Shown one piece after another: positions 24,899-33,921 of a DNA stretch of 64,000 bases. This DNA is from JAYQKL01 sp049890195. Its GTDB lineage: Bacteria > Pseudomonadota > Alphaproteobacteria > RS24. The first letter of the stretch is position 1. Each line of letters starts with the position of its first letter. A program made the translations under genes and the position numbers. Where the stretch lies: positions 58,137 through 122,136 of the forward strand of contig JBMHBY010000004.1 in the NCBI GenBank assembly GCA_049890195.1. Direction: 5' to 3'. The notes beneath the pieces are model-generated. The model had not been told where the DNA came from. It ran no database searches and saw only the letters and a program-made list of their open reading frames with translations.

Positions 24899-27800
24899 TT
24901 ATTCAGGCTGGGTCACAGGTGCCAAAACAAAATTGTCGGATGAAATTTCGCGCAACTCGCCCAGTCTGGTGCTGTTGAGATTGCTGTTGTACATCCGCAA
25001 ATTCAGGCGCCCGACATTAGTGCCGAGTGCCTGCTGGCCTCTGGCCGGTTCCGCCTCATGAACGGTCGAGAAAAGCCTGAGAAAAACGTCCTTTGACGCC
25101 AGGCCGTTTTCGACATTCTCCAGTTTCAATTCCTGATAATCAAGGAATTCAATGGTTTCGTTAAAGCGATTATCCCCAATATTCAGTGTGTCCTGGAACA
25201 TGACATCCCGAAACCTGCCGAAGTCACCAAAATCGGCGGATGCCCGGGCGCTCATATGAACCTGATTGAGGTCAAAGTCAACCAGCATGGAGGGCTCAAT
25301 CGCGGTCATGTAATCCCCCGAAGAAAAAATCTGCTGCGGGGCGCTGAACTGGGTTCTGCCGCCTTTGATGGACTGAATGAGATCAGACCAGTCCACAACC
25401 TTGCCGCCGATGACGTCTTCCATCGTGCCGGTCAGTGAGGAGGCAAACAGCTCATTGTTCTCATTGTCGCCGAAAATCTCTTCACCTGCGGCGTTTCTGT
25501 ATTCAAAAATGGTCGGTGTGCGGTCGCGTCCGTCAACAATGCCGTCCTCATCCGTATCAGGGTTCAGCGGGTTTGTCAGCCATGTGGCTTCCGCAAAATC
25601 CGACAGACCATCATCATCGGTGTCGGCAACGACAGGGCTGGTTCCCAGTTCGATCTCCTCCTCGTCGCTGAGACCGTCATTGTCGTCGTCTCGATCGGCC
25701 ACATTGCCGATGCCATCTCCATCGGAGTCCTCAAACTCCCTGGGGTCATCCGGGAACTGGTCAACATCATTGGGTACGCCGTCAAGGTCACGGTCAAACG
25801 AGATGTCCTGCAGACGCTCCTCATCCAAATCTTTGCCCGCCTCTGTTTTGTCAATGAGGCCGTCATTGTCCTTGTCCTCAACCGCTTCAACGTCAGTTTG
25901 AATGGTCGTAATTTCGTCCTTCAGGACATCCAGATCCGGAACATTCTCGTTTTTCTCGTCGGGTTGGAAGCCGTCAAAAACCGGCTGATCATAATCCTCA
26001 TCGGCAAATGTATCTGCCTTTGGTTCAAAGAAACTCTCTGTTTCTGGAAGTGGCACATCGTCCAATGCAGCAACCGGTTCGTCTTTCACCTCAAAATTGT
26101 CGGTTTCCAGCACCGGCACCTCCGCAAGTTCCGCGACCGGGTCCTCCTTGATCTCAAAACTGTCGGTTTCCAGCACCGGCACCTCCGCAAGTTCTGCGAC
26201 CGGGTCATCCTCCTTGATCTCAAAATTGTCGGCTTCCAGCACCGGCGCTCTGGCCAGGCCGCCGGAGACCGGGTCATCCTTCACTTCAAAATTGTCGGTT
26301 TCCAGCACCGGCACCTCCGCAAGTTCCGCGACCGGGTCCTCCTTGATCTCAAAATTGTCGGCTTCCAGCACCGGCACCTCTGCAAGTTCCGCGACCGGGT
26401 CCTCCTTGATCTCAAAATTGTCGGCTTCCAGCACCGGCGCGTCCTCAAAGTCGATGATCGTCTCTTCCTTCGGAGTGAAGCTGTCCAACTGTTTGGCATC
26501 ATCAGGGCTGATTTGATTGTCTTCAGGTGTGAAGATCACCCCCTGTTCTGACAGAGAGCTGTCCTTGGTTTCATTCTCAACGGCAACAAAGCTGTCCGTT
26601 GAAAATGCCTGCTCCTCTTTTTGCGGTTCTGTGGTGTCCCCCAGGAACAAAGCCTCAGCCTCAGGGAACCCACCGGTTTCCTCATCCCCAGTTTCATTCA
26701 GGAAAAGATTTTCCGCAGCTGACAGAAATGACGTTTCGTCCTCAGGTGACCGGTCGCTGACAAAAACCTGCCGGGTTTCACCGGAGACCGGATCCTCAAC
26801 CTCTTCGACCTTAATCCCAAGTTCAAGAAGCTCTTTTTCCGCCTCTGGGGTGACTTTTAATGTTTCAGGCTCTTGATTGCCAATATCATCCTTGTCATCA
26901 GGACCGGCAATTTGTTCAGGGTCTATGCCGAGAATGCGGGCAAACTCCTGTTCCAGCGCCCGGGCCTCCTCCTCGGTGACTTCCCCCTCGGTGCCGTTTG
27001 CGTTTTCACCTTCAGGGGCCTGTTCAGGGTCGATGCCGAGAATGCGGGCAAACTCCTGTTCCAGCGCCCGGGCCTCCTCCTCGGTGATCTCACCTTCGGT
27101 GCCGCTGCCTACGCCTTCTTGATCCTCTGGCGGCCCCTCACGTAACAAGCTTGCCTGCTCGCTGGTGATCAGCCCTTCGCTCTCTGCGCGTTCAATCAGC
27201 GCCTCCTCTTCAGGGCTGAGTTCCCGCTTTTCACTGTCAGGCTCTTCACTGGAAATGGTGGTGGGTTGTGCCTCAGCATCGACATCAGCTTCGTCGGCGG
27301 AGGTGCCCTCTGACTGCCCAGCAGAGCCTGTTTCCGAAGTCGCAATGTTGGTTTCTGTTTCCTCCGGTTTTTCCTCTTGGGTCAAACCGTCGGTTCCAGC
27401 CGCGTTTGCCTCAGTCTCCGAGGTTTCTGATTCATTGGCGTTTTGGGGGTCTTGGGGCTCAGTTGACTCTGTGGACTCAGTCGACTCAGATGTCTCAGTC
27501 ACTTGTTCTTCAGATGTCTCGGTTTCAGATGGCTGTTCTTCAGTCGGCTGTTCTTCAGCCGTCTGTTCTTCAGTCGGCTGTTCCTCAGCCGCCTCTTCCT
27601 CAGTCGGCTGTTCTTCAGACGTCTGTTCTTCAGCCGCCTGTTCCTCAGCCGCCTCTTCTTCAGCCGCCTCTTCTTCAGCCGCCTGTTCCTCAGCCGCCTC
27701 TTCTTCAGCCGCTTCTTCCTCAGCCGCCTCTTCTTCAGTCGATTCTTCCTCTTCTTCATCAGAGCCGGCGTCAGTTTCCTGCTCCTCTTGCTCCTCGCTC

Positions 27801-28444
27801 TCAGACAATTTTACGACCAAACCTGTGGCCTGTTCGATCTGGGCAAGGTCTTCATCCGTGACGTCCCTGACATCTGAAAACTGGCCGTTCTCAAAAATAT
27901 CAACAACAATGTTGGGCTTGTCCAACACCAAAGAGCCATTGTCCGTCGTGACCTCAACCACCCCTTCGGACAAAACAAATTTTGAGTCCTTGTCGATCTG
28001 AACGGTGAAAGTCGTGCCGCGTATGCCGACCGTTGCAGAGGGGAGGGTGACTTTACGGTTGTTGTTCTTTTTGCCGACAAGGCCGGACGTATATTGGAAG
28101 GCGCCGCTGCCAAAACGGGCCGACATGGTGTGCTCTTCCTCCAGATCAAAAACAAAGGCGTCTATGGTGATGCTGGTTTTCGGGGAGATGGCGAATAAGG
28201 ATTGGTCATTCAGGCGAATATCGGCACGGGCCCCCTGACTGGTGATGATGGTTTCACCAAGCTCGACATTGCGACCGAGCGTTGCATTGGTCAGATCCCC
28301 GTCCGGTGACTGGACAACAACAGCACCGACCAGAGTTTCAATTTTACCGATCGCCGCATGCGCAGAAGTGCTGACCATCAGCACCAGTGCCAGGCAGAAC
28401 AAGAGCCTTTGAACGATTGGCTTTATTCCTGTCAAATACATCAT
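24899..28444 (-). CDS. Giant acidic FecR-domain protein with repeats
   Basis: A 1181-residue exported protein. Residues 1-30 are a signal peptide (LLFCLALVLMVSTSAHA). Residues 30-200 form a FecR domain (GDLTNATLGRNVELGETI, VRIRGTTF-type segment VGIRGTTFTVQI). Residues 228-315 are almost purely Glu/Ala (EEAAE units), followed by acidic linker with two 36-residue repeats, then six 21-22-residue repeats with core VPVLEADNFEIKEDPVAEL, then thrombospondin type 3 calcium-binding repeats (DNDGLIDKTEAG, DSDGDGIGNVADRDDDNDG) around residues 850-980. About 200 C-terminal residues are unassigned. Predicted periplasmic or surface-exposed, calcium-binding. ATG at 28444 shares one base with the stop of the upstream barrel gene, so they are coupled. 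Confidence 0.85.
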   Translation of the reverse strand: MMYLTGIKPIVQRLLFCLALVLMVSTSAHAAIGKIETLVGAVVVQSPDGDLTNATLGRNVELGETIITSQGARADIRLNDQSLFAISPKTSITIDAFVFDLEEEHTMSARFGSGAFQYTSGLVGKKNNNRKVTLPSATVGIRGTTFTVQIDKDSKFVLSEGVVEVTTDNGSLVLDKPNIVVDIFENGQFSDVRDVTDEDLAQIEQATGLVVKLSESEEQEEQETDAGSDEEEEESTEEEAAEEEAAEEEAAEEQAAEEEAAEEEAAEEQAAEEQTSEEQPTEEEAAEEQPTEEQTAEEQPTEEQPSETETSEEQVTETSESTESTESTEPQDPQNANESETSETEANAAGTDGLTQEEKPEETETNIATSETGSAGQSEGTSADEADVDAEAQPTTISSEEPDSEKRELSPEEEALIERAESEGLITSEQASLLREGPPEDQEGVGSGTEGEITEEEARALEQEFARILGIDPEQAPEGENANGTEGEVTEEEARALEQEFARILGIDPEQIAGPDDKDDIGNQEPETLKVTPEAEKELLELGIKVEEVEDPVSGETRQVFVSDRSPEDETSFLSAAENLFLNETGDEETGGFPEAEALFLGDTTEPQKEEQAFSTDSFVAVENETKDSSLSEQGVIFTPEDNQISPDDAKQLDSFTPKEETIIDFEDAPVLEADNFEIKEDPVAELAEVPVLEADNFEIKEDPVAELAEVPVLETDNFEVKDDPVSGGLARAPVLEADNFEIKEDDPVAELAEVPVLETDSFEIKEDPVAELAEVPVLETDNFEVKDEPVAALDDVPLPETESFFEPKADTFADEDYDQPVFDGFQPDEKNENVPDLDVLKDEITTIQTDVEAVEDKDNDGLIDKTEAGKDLDEERLQDISFDRDLDGVPNDVDQFPDDPREFEDSDGDGIGNVADRDDDNDGLSDEEEIELGTSPVVADTDDDGLSDFAEATWLTNPLNPDTDEDGIVDGRDRTPTIFEYRNAAGEEIFGDNENNELFASSLTGTMEDVIGGKVVDWSDLIQSIKGGRTQFSAPQQIFSSGDYMTAIEPSMLVDFDLNQVHMSARASADFGDFGRFRDVMFQDTLNIGDNRFNETIEFLDYQELKLENVENGLASKDVFLRLFSTVHEAEPARGQQALGTNVGRLNLRMYNSNLNSTRLGELREISSDNFVLAPVTQPE
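26091..26450 (-). repeat. Six 63-66-bp in-frame repeats in the FecR protein
   Basis: Copies begin near 26091, 26154, 26220, 26286, 26349 and 26412. Each encodes a 21-22-residue unit with core VPVLE-(A/T)-D-N/S-FEIKEDPVAELAE. Nucleotide identity between copies is high, so unequal crossover or slippage could change copy number without breaking frame. Confidence 0.9.
26913..27128 (-). repeat. Two tandem 108-bp repeats in the FecR protein
   Basis: The segments starting at 26913 and 27021 are nearly identical over about 85 bases and encode a 36-residue unit with core TEEEARALEQEFARILGI. The 108-bp period keeps the reading frame. Confidence 0.88.
27499..27760 (-). repeat. Glu/Ala low-complexity tract in the FecR protein
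   Basis: About 260 bases of 15-base-period repeats (plus strand CAGCCGCCTCTTCTT and variants) encode EEAAE-type units with Gln, Thr and Pro substitutions. This yields an extended, strongly negatively charged stalk-like segment; spurious Leu/Arg-rich and Phe/Leu-rich frames appear on it in other frames. Confidence 0.9.
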
Positions 28445-29808
28445 CACCAATTCCTCACTAGGCTCAGGCTGATTTCACCGCTGTCAATATCGAACAGCTT
28501 TTTGTTGGAGCGCTGTCTCTTCCAGGCCGTGTCCAGCACAAGATTGATGTTTTCAAGACCCAAAAACCCCAAATCCCGGATGATGGAGATATTCAGTTTG
28601 TTGATCTCATCGCGCCGGCGGTACAGTCCCCAAAGGGCGTCTGAGGCCCCCACGGCCGGAGGCGAGTCATACTGCTTGATGCTGAAGCCGGCCTGCGCAG
28701 TGACGGTGAACGGGTTTGCCGGCACTGCGATGTTAGCCGAAAAGCCAAGTTCATTGTAATTGCCGGACGCGTCCTTTTGATGGAACTTTTCTCCATAAGC
28801 CTTGATCTCGACAGGGGTCTTAAATGTGTATTGTCCGGAAACCTCGGCACGATAGCTGTTGCCGGACCGTGAGGTGTTGTTGGCAATGCTGCTGTGCGAA
28901 AGGTTGTGGTTTTGTTTTGTCTGCAGGCTGAAAGACAGATTTTCCGGTTTGACCGGCTGAAACAAGGTCGCCCATTCCCCGGTCTTGGCGCTGGTTTTCA
29001 GGTTCAGGGAATAGCTGGTGCTGAAGGAGTCCTCCCGCAGTTCAAGATGGGATATATCCGCCTTGATCTGGTACATGCGCTCGCCGCGCATGTGGGTCAG
29101 CTGGGTGTTCATGCTTGTGGCGCGGACGTCATTGTCGCCAAAGCCGTCATTGTCATCATCAAGCGAGTCATAATTACGCATATAGAGGCTGCCGCCGACA
29201 GACAGGCTGGTGTTTTCAAAAGGCACACCGATATTGTAATTGCCTGACAGAATGATGTCCTGAAACAGCTCGTTGCGGTCTTCATCCTGTGTCGGGTCAA
29301 TGGCGTTGGGTGGTGCGTCATTGGCCGGAATGTTGAACAGGCTGACAATATTCGCCACATCCGGGCCGAGATTGACCCAGCTGTAATTGATGGTGTCATG
29401 CACTGAGTTTGACCGGGCGTTGACAGTATTGCCGTATTTGAACTGGGCAGAGGCGCTCCAGTTCTTTTGCGGCGGTCGAGGCGGGCCGCCCACAACACCC
29501 TTGTCAGCAAGCTGACGGCGGATTTTTGTTGCCTCATCGCGCCGGCCCATGGCCGTCAAAAGTCTCAAATAGGTGGTTTGAACGGACACAAAATCAGGAT
29601 ATTGCGAATACAGCTCTTCAGCCAGTACCAGAGCCGTGTCTTTTTGACCGCGCAGATAAAGCCTGTTGATGCTTTGAATGCGGCTGTTTAAGTCAGGTGC
29701 CCGGGCGCCAACACTGGGTGCCGTGACGCGCAGGTCGTCGGCTCCGCCAGCAAAGCTATCGTCTGATAGTAAGGCAAGTGCTAAAACAAAAGTGACAATA
29801 AAACGCAA
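28444..29808 (-). CDS. TPR plus outer-membrane barrel protein, Slam-like
   Basis: A 454-residue exported protein: signal peptide (FVLALALLSDDSFAG), a short TPR-like region at residues 40-105 (LRGQKDTALVLAEELYSQYPDF), then roughly 330 residues of alternating amphipathic strands starting WSASAQFKYGNTVNARSN and ending ISLSLVRNW with an aromatic C-terminus. TPR followed by a barrel of this size is the architecture of Slam (DUF560) translocons, which place lipoproteins such as TbpB on the surface; assignment here is by layout, not by search. A loop carries DDDNDGFGDND, like the calcium repeats of its FecR partner. It is first in the unit; no clear promoter was identified in the 171 bases before the divergent tRNA-Thr gene. 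Confidence 0.7.
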   Translation of the reverse strand: MRFIVTFVLALALLSDDSFAGGADDLRVTAPSVGARAPDLNSRIQSINRLYLRGQKDTALVLAEELYSQYPDFVSVQTTYLRLLTAMGRRDEATKIRRQLADKGVVGGPPRPPQKNWSASAQFKYGNTVNARSNSVHDTINYSWVNLGPDVANIVSLFNIPANDAPPNAIDPTQDEDRNELFQDIILSGNYNIGVPFENTSLSVGGSLYMRNYDSLDDDNDGFGDNDVRATSMNTQLTHMRGERMYQIKADISHLELREDSFSTSYSLNLKTSAKTGEWATLFQPVKPENLSFSLQTKQNHNLSHSSIANNTSRSGNSYRAEVSGQYTFKTPVEIKAYGEKFHQKDASGNYNELGFSANIAVPANPFTVTAQAGFSIKQYDSPPAVGASDALWGLYRRRDEINKLNISIIRDLGFLGLENINLVLDTAWKRQRSNKKLFDIDSGEISLSLVRNW

Positions 29809-29979
29809 AAAAACAACTCCCCGAAAAACATTCTAGATTTAAACAAAAATTAAGGAAATGAACAGTATTATTCCTGTTTTGCTTATTTTGAGTGCATTAT
29901 TTTCCCTGATTTAAAGCCGGGTTTAAGGGGTGTTTTCGCTTTTCCCTTTTGTGGGTTTTCTGATATGACAGGTTCAGGC

Positions 29980-30055
<76 letters not shown>

Positions 30056-30067
30056 TGTCATCTTAAC

Positions 30068-30095
30068 ATGCAACCCCTTCGCCTTTTGGTTGCAT
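30068..30095. repeat. Inverted repeat between two tRNA genes
   Basis: ATGCAACC and GGTTGCAT form a perfect 8-bp stem with a 12-base loop in the 73-base spacer between tRNA-Thr and tRNA-Pro. There is no T-run, so it may be a processing hairpin in the tRNA precursor rather than a terminator. Confidence 0.5.
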
Positions 30096-30128
30096 AAGCC
30101 TGACCTTTTGAATTATATGTAGCCAAGT

Positions 30129-30205
30129 CGGAGTGTAGCGCAGCCTGGTAGCGCACCTCGTTCGGGACGAGGGGGTCGGAGGTTCAAATCCTCTCACTCC
30201 GACCA
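30129..30205 (+). tRNA. tRNA-Pro(CGG)
   Basis: A 7-bp acceptor stem CGGAGTG/CACTCCG, D-arm AGCGCAGCCTGGTAGCGC, anticodon loop TTCGGGA (anticodon CGG), T-arm GGAGGTTCAAATCCTCT and encoded CCA. The C at position 1 paired with G is typical of bacterial tRNA-Pro. Confidence 0.96.
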
Positions 30206-30223
30206 TTTTTTCGGATAACCACC

Positions 30224-31288
30224 CTATTGACGGTTTGGCAGCAGCGGCTCGCCTTTGCGCTTTTTCTCCGTGACCTCAAGATAGGCCTGTTCGATATTGC
30301 CGTAACGTTCAGCGGATGACGGGTGGCTGGAGTTGTAATTGGCTTGGATGGAACCGGCATTTTCAGCGACCATTTTGCGCCAAAAATCGGCCACCGCCGC
30401 ACCGTCAATACCGGCGCGGGCGAGCATATACATGCCGATATAATCGGCTTCGCGCTCAAAATCCTGACTGTATGCACTCGCTGCGGCGCTGCCGAAACTG
30501 CCTTGCGTGTTGACGCCATACGCGGCGGCAAGCACGTCAAAAATGCTGCCGATCAGGTAGTTGCCGCGTTTTTTGTCCAGATGTCCCTCAGCGTTGTGGG
30601 CCAGCTCATGGGCCAGAATAAACTGTAGTTCCTTGTCTTCGTGCACAAACCGCATCATGCCGGTGGTCAGAATGATGTTGGTGCCGTCGGCAAAGGCGTT
30701 GAGGCTGTCATTTTGCTGCACCAGAACGGGGTAATCGCATCTCGTTTGCGCCGGCACCCGCACATCACGGGTTTCCCCCAATTTGGTCAGCACGCGCAGG
30801 ATGACAGATGCAGGCTCCGGCCCGTTTGTCTCCAAGGCTTTGGCAATGCGCAGGTTCAGGCGTTTGAATTCCCGTTTGGTCAGGGTTGCTTTGGCAGGCT
30901 CATCATTGACGGCGAGCAGAACGTCGCCGTTTTGCAGGCCGGCCTTGTCGGCTTGCCCGCCTACGGCCACCTGCAGGCGGGGTTTGTCATCGAGGTTGAA
31001 TTCAAGTTCGGCGGCTTTTTTGAAGTTTCCCTGAAAAAGCAGGGAGGAAGTCAGCCGCAGGTCGATTTTTGCCGCCACCCGTTCCCCGCACATATCCGCA
31101 TTGGCAAGCAGCAGGGGTCGCGCCAGACGTTCCAGCCTGGCCTGACGTTCGGCGTTGGCGCGCAGGGCCAGACGTTGTTGAATCAGGATTTCCTCGGCCG
31201 TCTGCGCTGAAGTGCCGCGTGCGACTTGCGAGGTCGGGGCGCAGGCCGCCAGCAGGCTCATGACCAGAAAAGTTGTGAGTGCTCTCAA
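30224..31288 (-). CDS. M48-family metalloprotease lipoprotein with PDZ domain
   Basis: A 354-residue exported M48 peptidase. The start is a TTG at 31288 with AAGGT upstream, giving a signal sequence with lipobox LLAAC; a longer frame from 31315 also opens at TTG. A PDZ-like region (VAVGGQADKAGLQNGDVLLAVND) lies around residues 115-145 and the catalytic zinc motif HELAHNAEGH in the second half, with the downstream Glu ligand in FEREADYIGMYML. M48 lipoproteins of this kind (BepA/LoiP relatives) degrade misassembled outer-membrane proteins. It is immediately convergent with tRNA-Pro and shares orientation with the upstream phosphotransferase gene, 57 bases away. Confidence 0.9.
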   Translation of the reverse strand: MRALTTFLVMSLLAACAPTSQVARGTSAQTAEEILIQQRLALRANAERQARLERLARPLLLANADMCGERVAAKIDLRLTSSLLFQGNFKKAAELEFNLDDKPRLQVAVGGQADKAGLQNGDVLLAVNDEPAKATLTKREFKRLNLRIAKALETNGPEPASVILRVLTKLGETRDVRVPAQTRCDYPVLVQQNDSLNAFADGTNIILTTGMMRFVHEDKELQFILAHELAHNAEGHLDKKRGNYLIGSIFDVLAAAYGVNTQGSFGSAAASAYSQDFEREADYIGMYMLARAGIDGAAVADFWRKMVAENAGSIQANYNSSHPSSAERYGNIEQAYLEVTEKKRKGEPLLPNRQ

Positions 31289-31345
31289 AGCTGTACCTTG
31301 TTCTTGGTGCGACAAGACTAGAAGTGCACAAAATATATTTTCTGT

Positions 31346-32359
31346 CTAGGTGTAGGCGCGCCCCATTTTTGCAAGTGGTCGGACCGTTTCGGCCATAATT
31401 GCGGCTTTGTCGCTTGAGGCATTGCCGTCGATCAAGCGTTTTTTGATGCCCTGTACAATGGCCGCCATGCGGAAGAAACAAAACGCCATGTAGAAATTCC
31501 AGTTCGGTATGCCGTCAATGCCGCGTTTGTCGCAATAGCTGGCAATGTAGGCCTCATCCGACGGAATGCCGATGGACGCCCGGTCAATACCGGCCAGGCC
31601 GGGCACAACCCCGTCCTTGTCCATCTGCCATTGCATGCACTGATAGGCAAGATCGGCAAGCGGATTGCCCAGCGTTGACAATTCCCAATCGAGCACGCCG
31701 ATGACCCGGTTTTCAGTTGGATGCAGCATCATGTTGTCCAGCCGGTAGTCGCCGTGAACCAGACGCGTGATGCCGTCATCCTCAGGCATGTTTTCCACCA
31801 GCCAATCCATCAGGTGATTCATGTCCTCGATGGTGTCGGTTTCAGAGGCACGGTATTGCTTGGACCAGCGCCCGACTTGACGTTCAAAAAAATGCCCCGG
31901 CTTGCCGTAATCCGACAGCCCATGTGCGTCAATATCCACATTATGGATGGCGGCCAGCACACGGTTCATTTCTTCGTAGATTTCTGCTCTGTCCTGATTC
32001 GACATATCCGGCAGTCTGGCATCCCAGATGATGCGTCCCTCAAGCTTTTCCATGATGAAAAAAGTGCTGCCGATGATGTCATCATCCTCGCACAAAACAT
32101 AGGTCTTGGGGACCGGAACATCAGTGTTTTGCAGGGCGCTCATGACCCTGAATTCGCGGTCCACGGCGTGTGCGGATTTCAAAAGCGTGCCGGGAGGTTT
32201 GCGGCGCAGGACATAGTCCCCGGTTTTGGTGGAGATGGAGAAGGTCGGGTTGGATTGGCCTCCGGCGAATTTTTCTGCCGTCACCGGCCCTTCAAAGCCC
32301 TCGATTTTGTCTTTCAGATAATCTGACAAACGTTGCGTATCAAATTCGAATTTCGACAT
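31346..32359 (-). CDS. ACAD10/11-like aminoglycoside-phosphotransferase-fold kinase
   Basis: A 337-residue protein of the phosphotransferase family that resembles the N-terminal kinase domain of ACAD10/ACAD11. Visible signatures are the nucleotide loop FAGGQSNPTF, the YVLRRKPPG lysine strand, the catalytic LVHGDYRLDNMMLH and the metal-binding VLDWELSTLGNPLADLAY. Related kinases phosphorylate 4-hydroxyacyl-CoAs before dehydration, which links it to fatty-acid or hydroxy-acid breakdown. The start is preceded by AAGGAGG. It is divergent from a thiolase gene, sharing a 187-base intergenic region. Confidence 0.9.
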   Translation of the reverse strand: MSKFEFDTQRLSDYLKDKIEGFEGPVTAEKFAGGQSNPTFSISTKTGDYVLRRKPPGTLLKSAHAVDREFRVMSALQNTDVPVPKTYVLCEDDDIIGSTFFIMEKLEGRIIWDARLPDMSNQDRAEIYEEMNRVLAAIHNVDIDAHGLSDYGKPGHFFERQVGRWSKQYRASETDTIEDMNHLMDWLVENMPEDDGITRLVHGDYRLDNMMLHPTENRVIGVLDWELSTLGNPLADLAYQCMQWQMDKDGVVPGLAGIDRASIGIPSDEAYIASYCDKRGIDGIPNWNFYMAFCFFRMAAIVQGIKKRLIDGNASSDKAAIMAETVRPLAKMGRAYT

Positions 32360-32546
32360 ACTGCCTCCTTGAATTGCTGACAGATTAATTGAAGAGGATT
32401 AAAGATTCACCTGTTTTTTAGGAGCGGCACTGGTTTTCAGGTTTTCCCCATGGCAAGGGCGGCGCGCACAAAACGCTTGGTCAGGGCTGGTCATCAGACC
32501 CGGAGTTTGATAAGGGAATAACAACAAACTTTTTTGGGGGGAAACC

Positions 32547-33785
32547 ATGAGAGACGCATATATCATCGACACGGCCCGCACGCCACGCAGTGCCGGTAAG
32601 GTCGGCAAAGGCAAGCTGGCTGAGTTGCATCCACATCTGCTGTTCAGCACAACCTTGAAGGCTTTGTCTGACCGCAATGATTTCAACACGGCGGATGTTG
32701 ATGACGTGATTGCCGGCTGCGGCAGCCAACGCAGCACACAGGGATATTGCATCGGGCGCATGGGGGCTTTGGATGCAGGTTGGGATAATGAGGCAACAGG
32801 CATATCCATTGACCGTTTTTGCGGCTCCGGCTTGACCTCCGTCAATCTTGCGGCGATGGGCATCATGTCCGGCATGCAGGATCTCACTGTCGGTGGCGGG
32901 GTTGAGATGATGTCTCTGGCACCGACTTTCATTGATGCCCCCAATCTGGTCGACTCGAACAACCTGCATCTGCGCGACATCCACCCACAGCCGCACCAGG
33001 GCGTGTGTGCAGATGTCATTGCTTCAATGGAGGGCATCACCCGTGACGAGGCGGATGCTTTCGGGGCGGAAAGCCAGAAGCGTGCCGCCAACGCAATTGA
33101 AAACGGCCATTTTGACAAAAGTCTTGTGCCGGTGCACGACCGGGACGGCACTCTGGTTCTGGATCATGAGGATTTTGTGCGCCCGGGGACTACGGTTGCG
33201 GCTTTGTCGGAACTCAATCCGTCTTTTGCCGGTCTGTATGATTACCCGATGGGCCCGGAGGACAGCAAAATGTCCTGCCGCGAGATGATCGAAAAATGCT
33301 ATCCGGACGTCAAGGTTGAGCATATCCATCATGCCGGCAATTCCTCCGGCGTTGTTGACGGCGCCGGGTCGGTGCTGCTGGCCTCCAAAGATTATGCAGA
33401 TGCTCACGGCCTCAAGCCGCGCGCCCGCATTGTGGCCATGGCCAACGCCGCCTGCGAACCGGAATTGATGCTCAATGCCCCCGTGCCGGCCGCCCGCAAG
33501 GTTCTGGAGAAGGCCGGCATGTCAATTGACGACATTGACCTGTTTGAAATCAATGAGGCGTTTGCTGTTGTGGCCCTGAAATTCATCCGCGACCTCGATC
33601 TCAACCCGGATATCGTCAATGTCAATGGCGGGGCGATTGCCCTGGGCCATCCGATTGGCGCAACCGGGTCTGTTTTGGTCGGCACATTGCTGGATGAAAT
33701 GGAGCGGCGTGACCTGTCCACCGGTCTGGTGACCATGTGCACCGGCGGCGGCATGGCACCGGCGCTTATTCTTGAAAGGGTTTAA
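32547..33785 (+). CDS. Acetyl-CoA acetyltransferase / 3-ketoacyl-CoA thiolase
   Basis: A 412-residue classical thiolase. The acylated cysteine is in the segment SIDRFCGSGLTSVN (around residue 92), the INEAFAVVAL motif is in the C-terminal half, followed by GGAIALGHPIGATGS and the second catalytic Cys in MCTGGGMAPA. It cleaves 3-ketoacyl-CoA with CoA or condenses two acetyl-CoA. GGGGGG lies before the ATG. It is divergent from the ACAD10-like kinase and followed by a candidate terminator and then the carotenoid operon, so it is probably a separate unit belonging with beta-oxidation. Confidence 0.95.
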   Translation: MRDAYIIDTARTPRSAGKVGKGKLAELHPHLLFSTTLKALSDRNDFNTADVDDVIAGCGSQRSTQGYCIGRMGALDAGWDNEATGISIDRFCGSGLTSVNLAAMGIMSGMQDLTVGGGVEMMSLAPTFIDAPNLVDSNNLHLRDIHPQPHQGVCADVIASMEGITRDEADAFGAESQKRAANAIENGHFDKSLVPVHDRDGTLVLDHEDFVRPGTTVAALSELNPSFAGLYDYPMGPEDSKMSCREMIEKCYPDVKVEHIHHAGNSSGVVDGAGSVLLASKDYADAHGLKPRARIVAMANAACEPELMLNAPVPAARKVLEKAGMSIDDIDLFEINEAFAVVALKFIRDLDLNPDIVNVNGGAIALGHPIGATGSVLVGTLLDEMERRDLSTGLVTMCTGGGMAPALILERV

Positions 33786-33819
33786 CCCCGGCCTTATGAC
33801 CGGCCAAAGGGGCCTTTTT
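33786..33819 (+). terminator. Candidate rho-independent terminator after the thiolase
   Basis: CCCCGGCC pairs with GGCC-AAA-GGGG across an 8-base loop, giving an 8-bp stem with an AAA bulge, and is followed by CC and a run of five T. It begins right at the thiolase stop codon, separating it from the carotenoid operon. The bulge weakens the call. Confidence 0.5.
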
Positions 33820-33921
33820 ACCGAAATTATATTTCAAGTTTTTTAGCTGTTTTCTTGGATTTCCCTCAATTTTACTCTACTTCATTAAATAATAATAAAA
33901 AGAGTAATTTGGGAGGCAGTA

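Noticed and set aside
27499..27877. Lys/Arg/Leu-rich and Phe/Leu-rich repeat proteins in other frames over the FecR repeat tract
   Set aside because: They arise from the 15-base repeat read in the wrong frame; the Glu/Ala frame continues into FecR and TSP3 domains.
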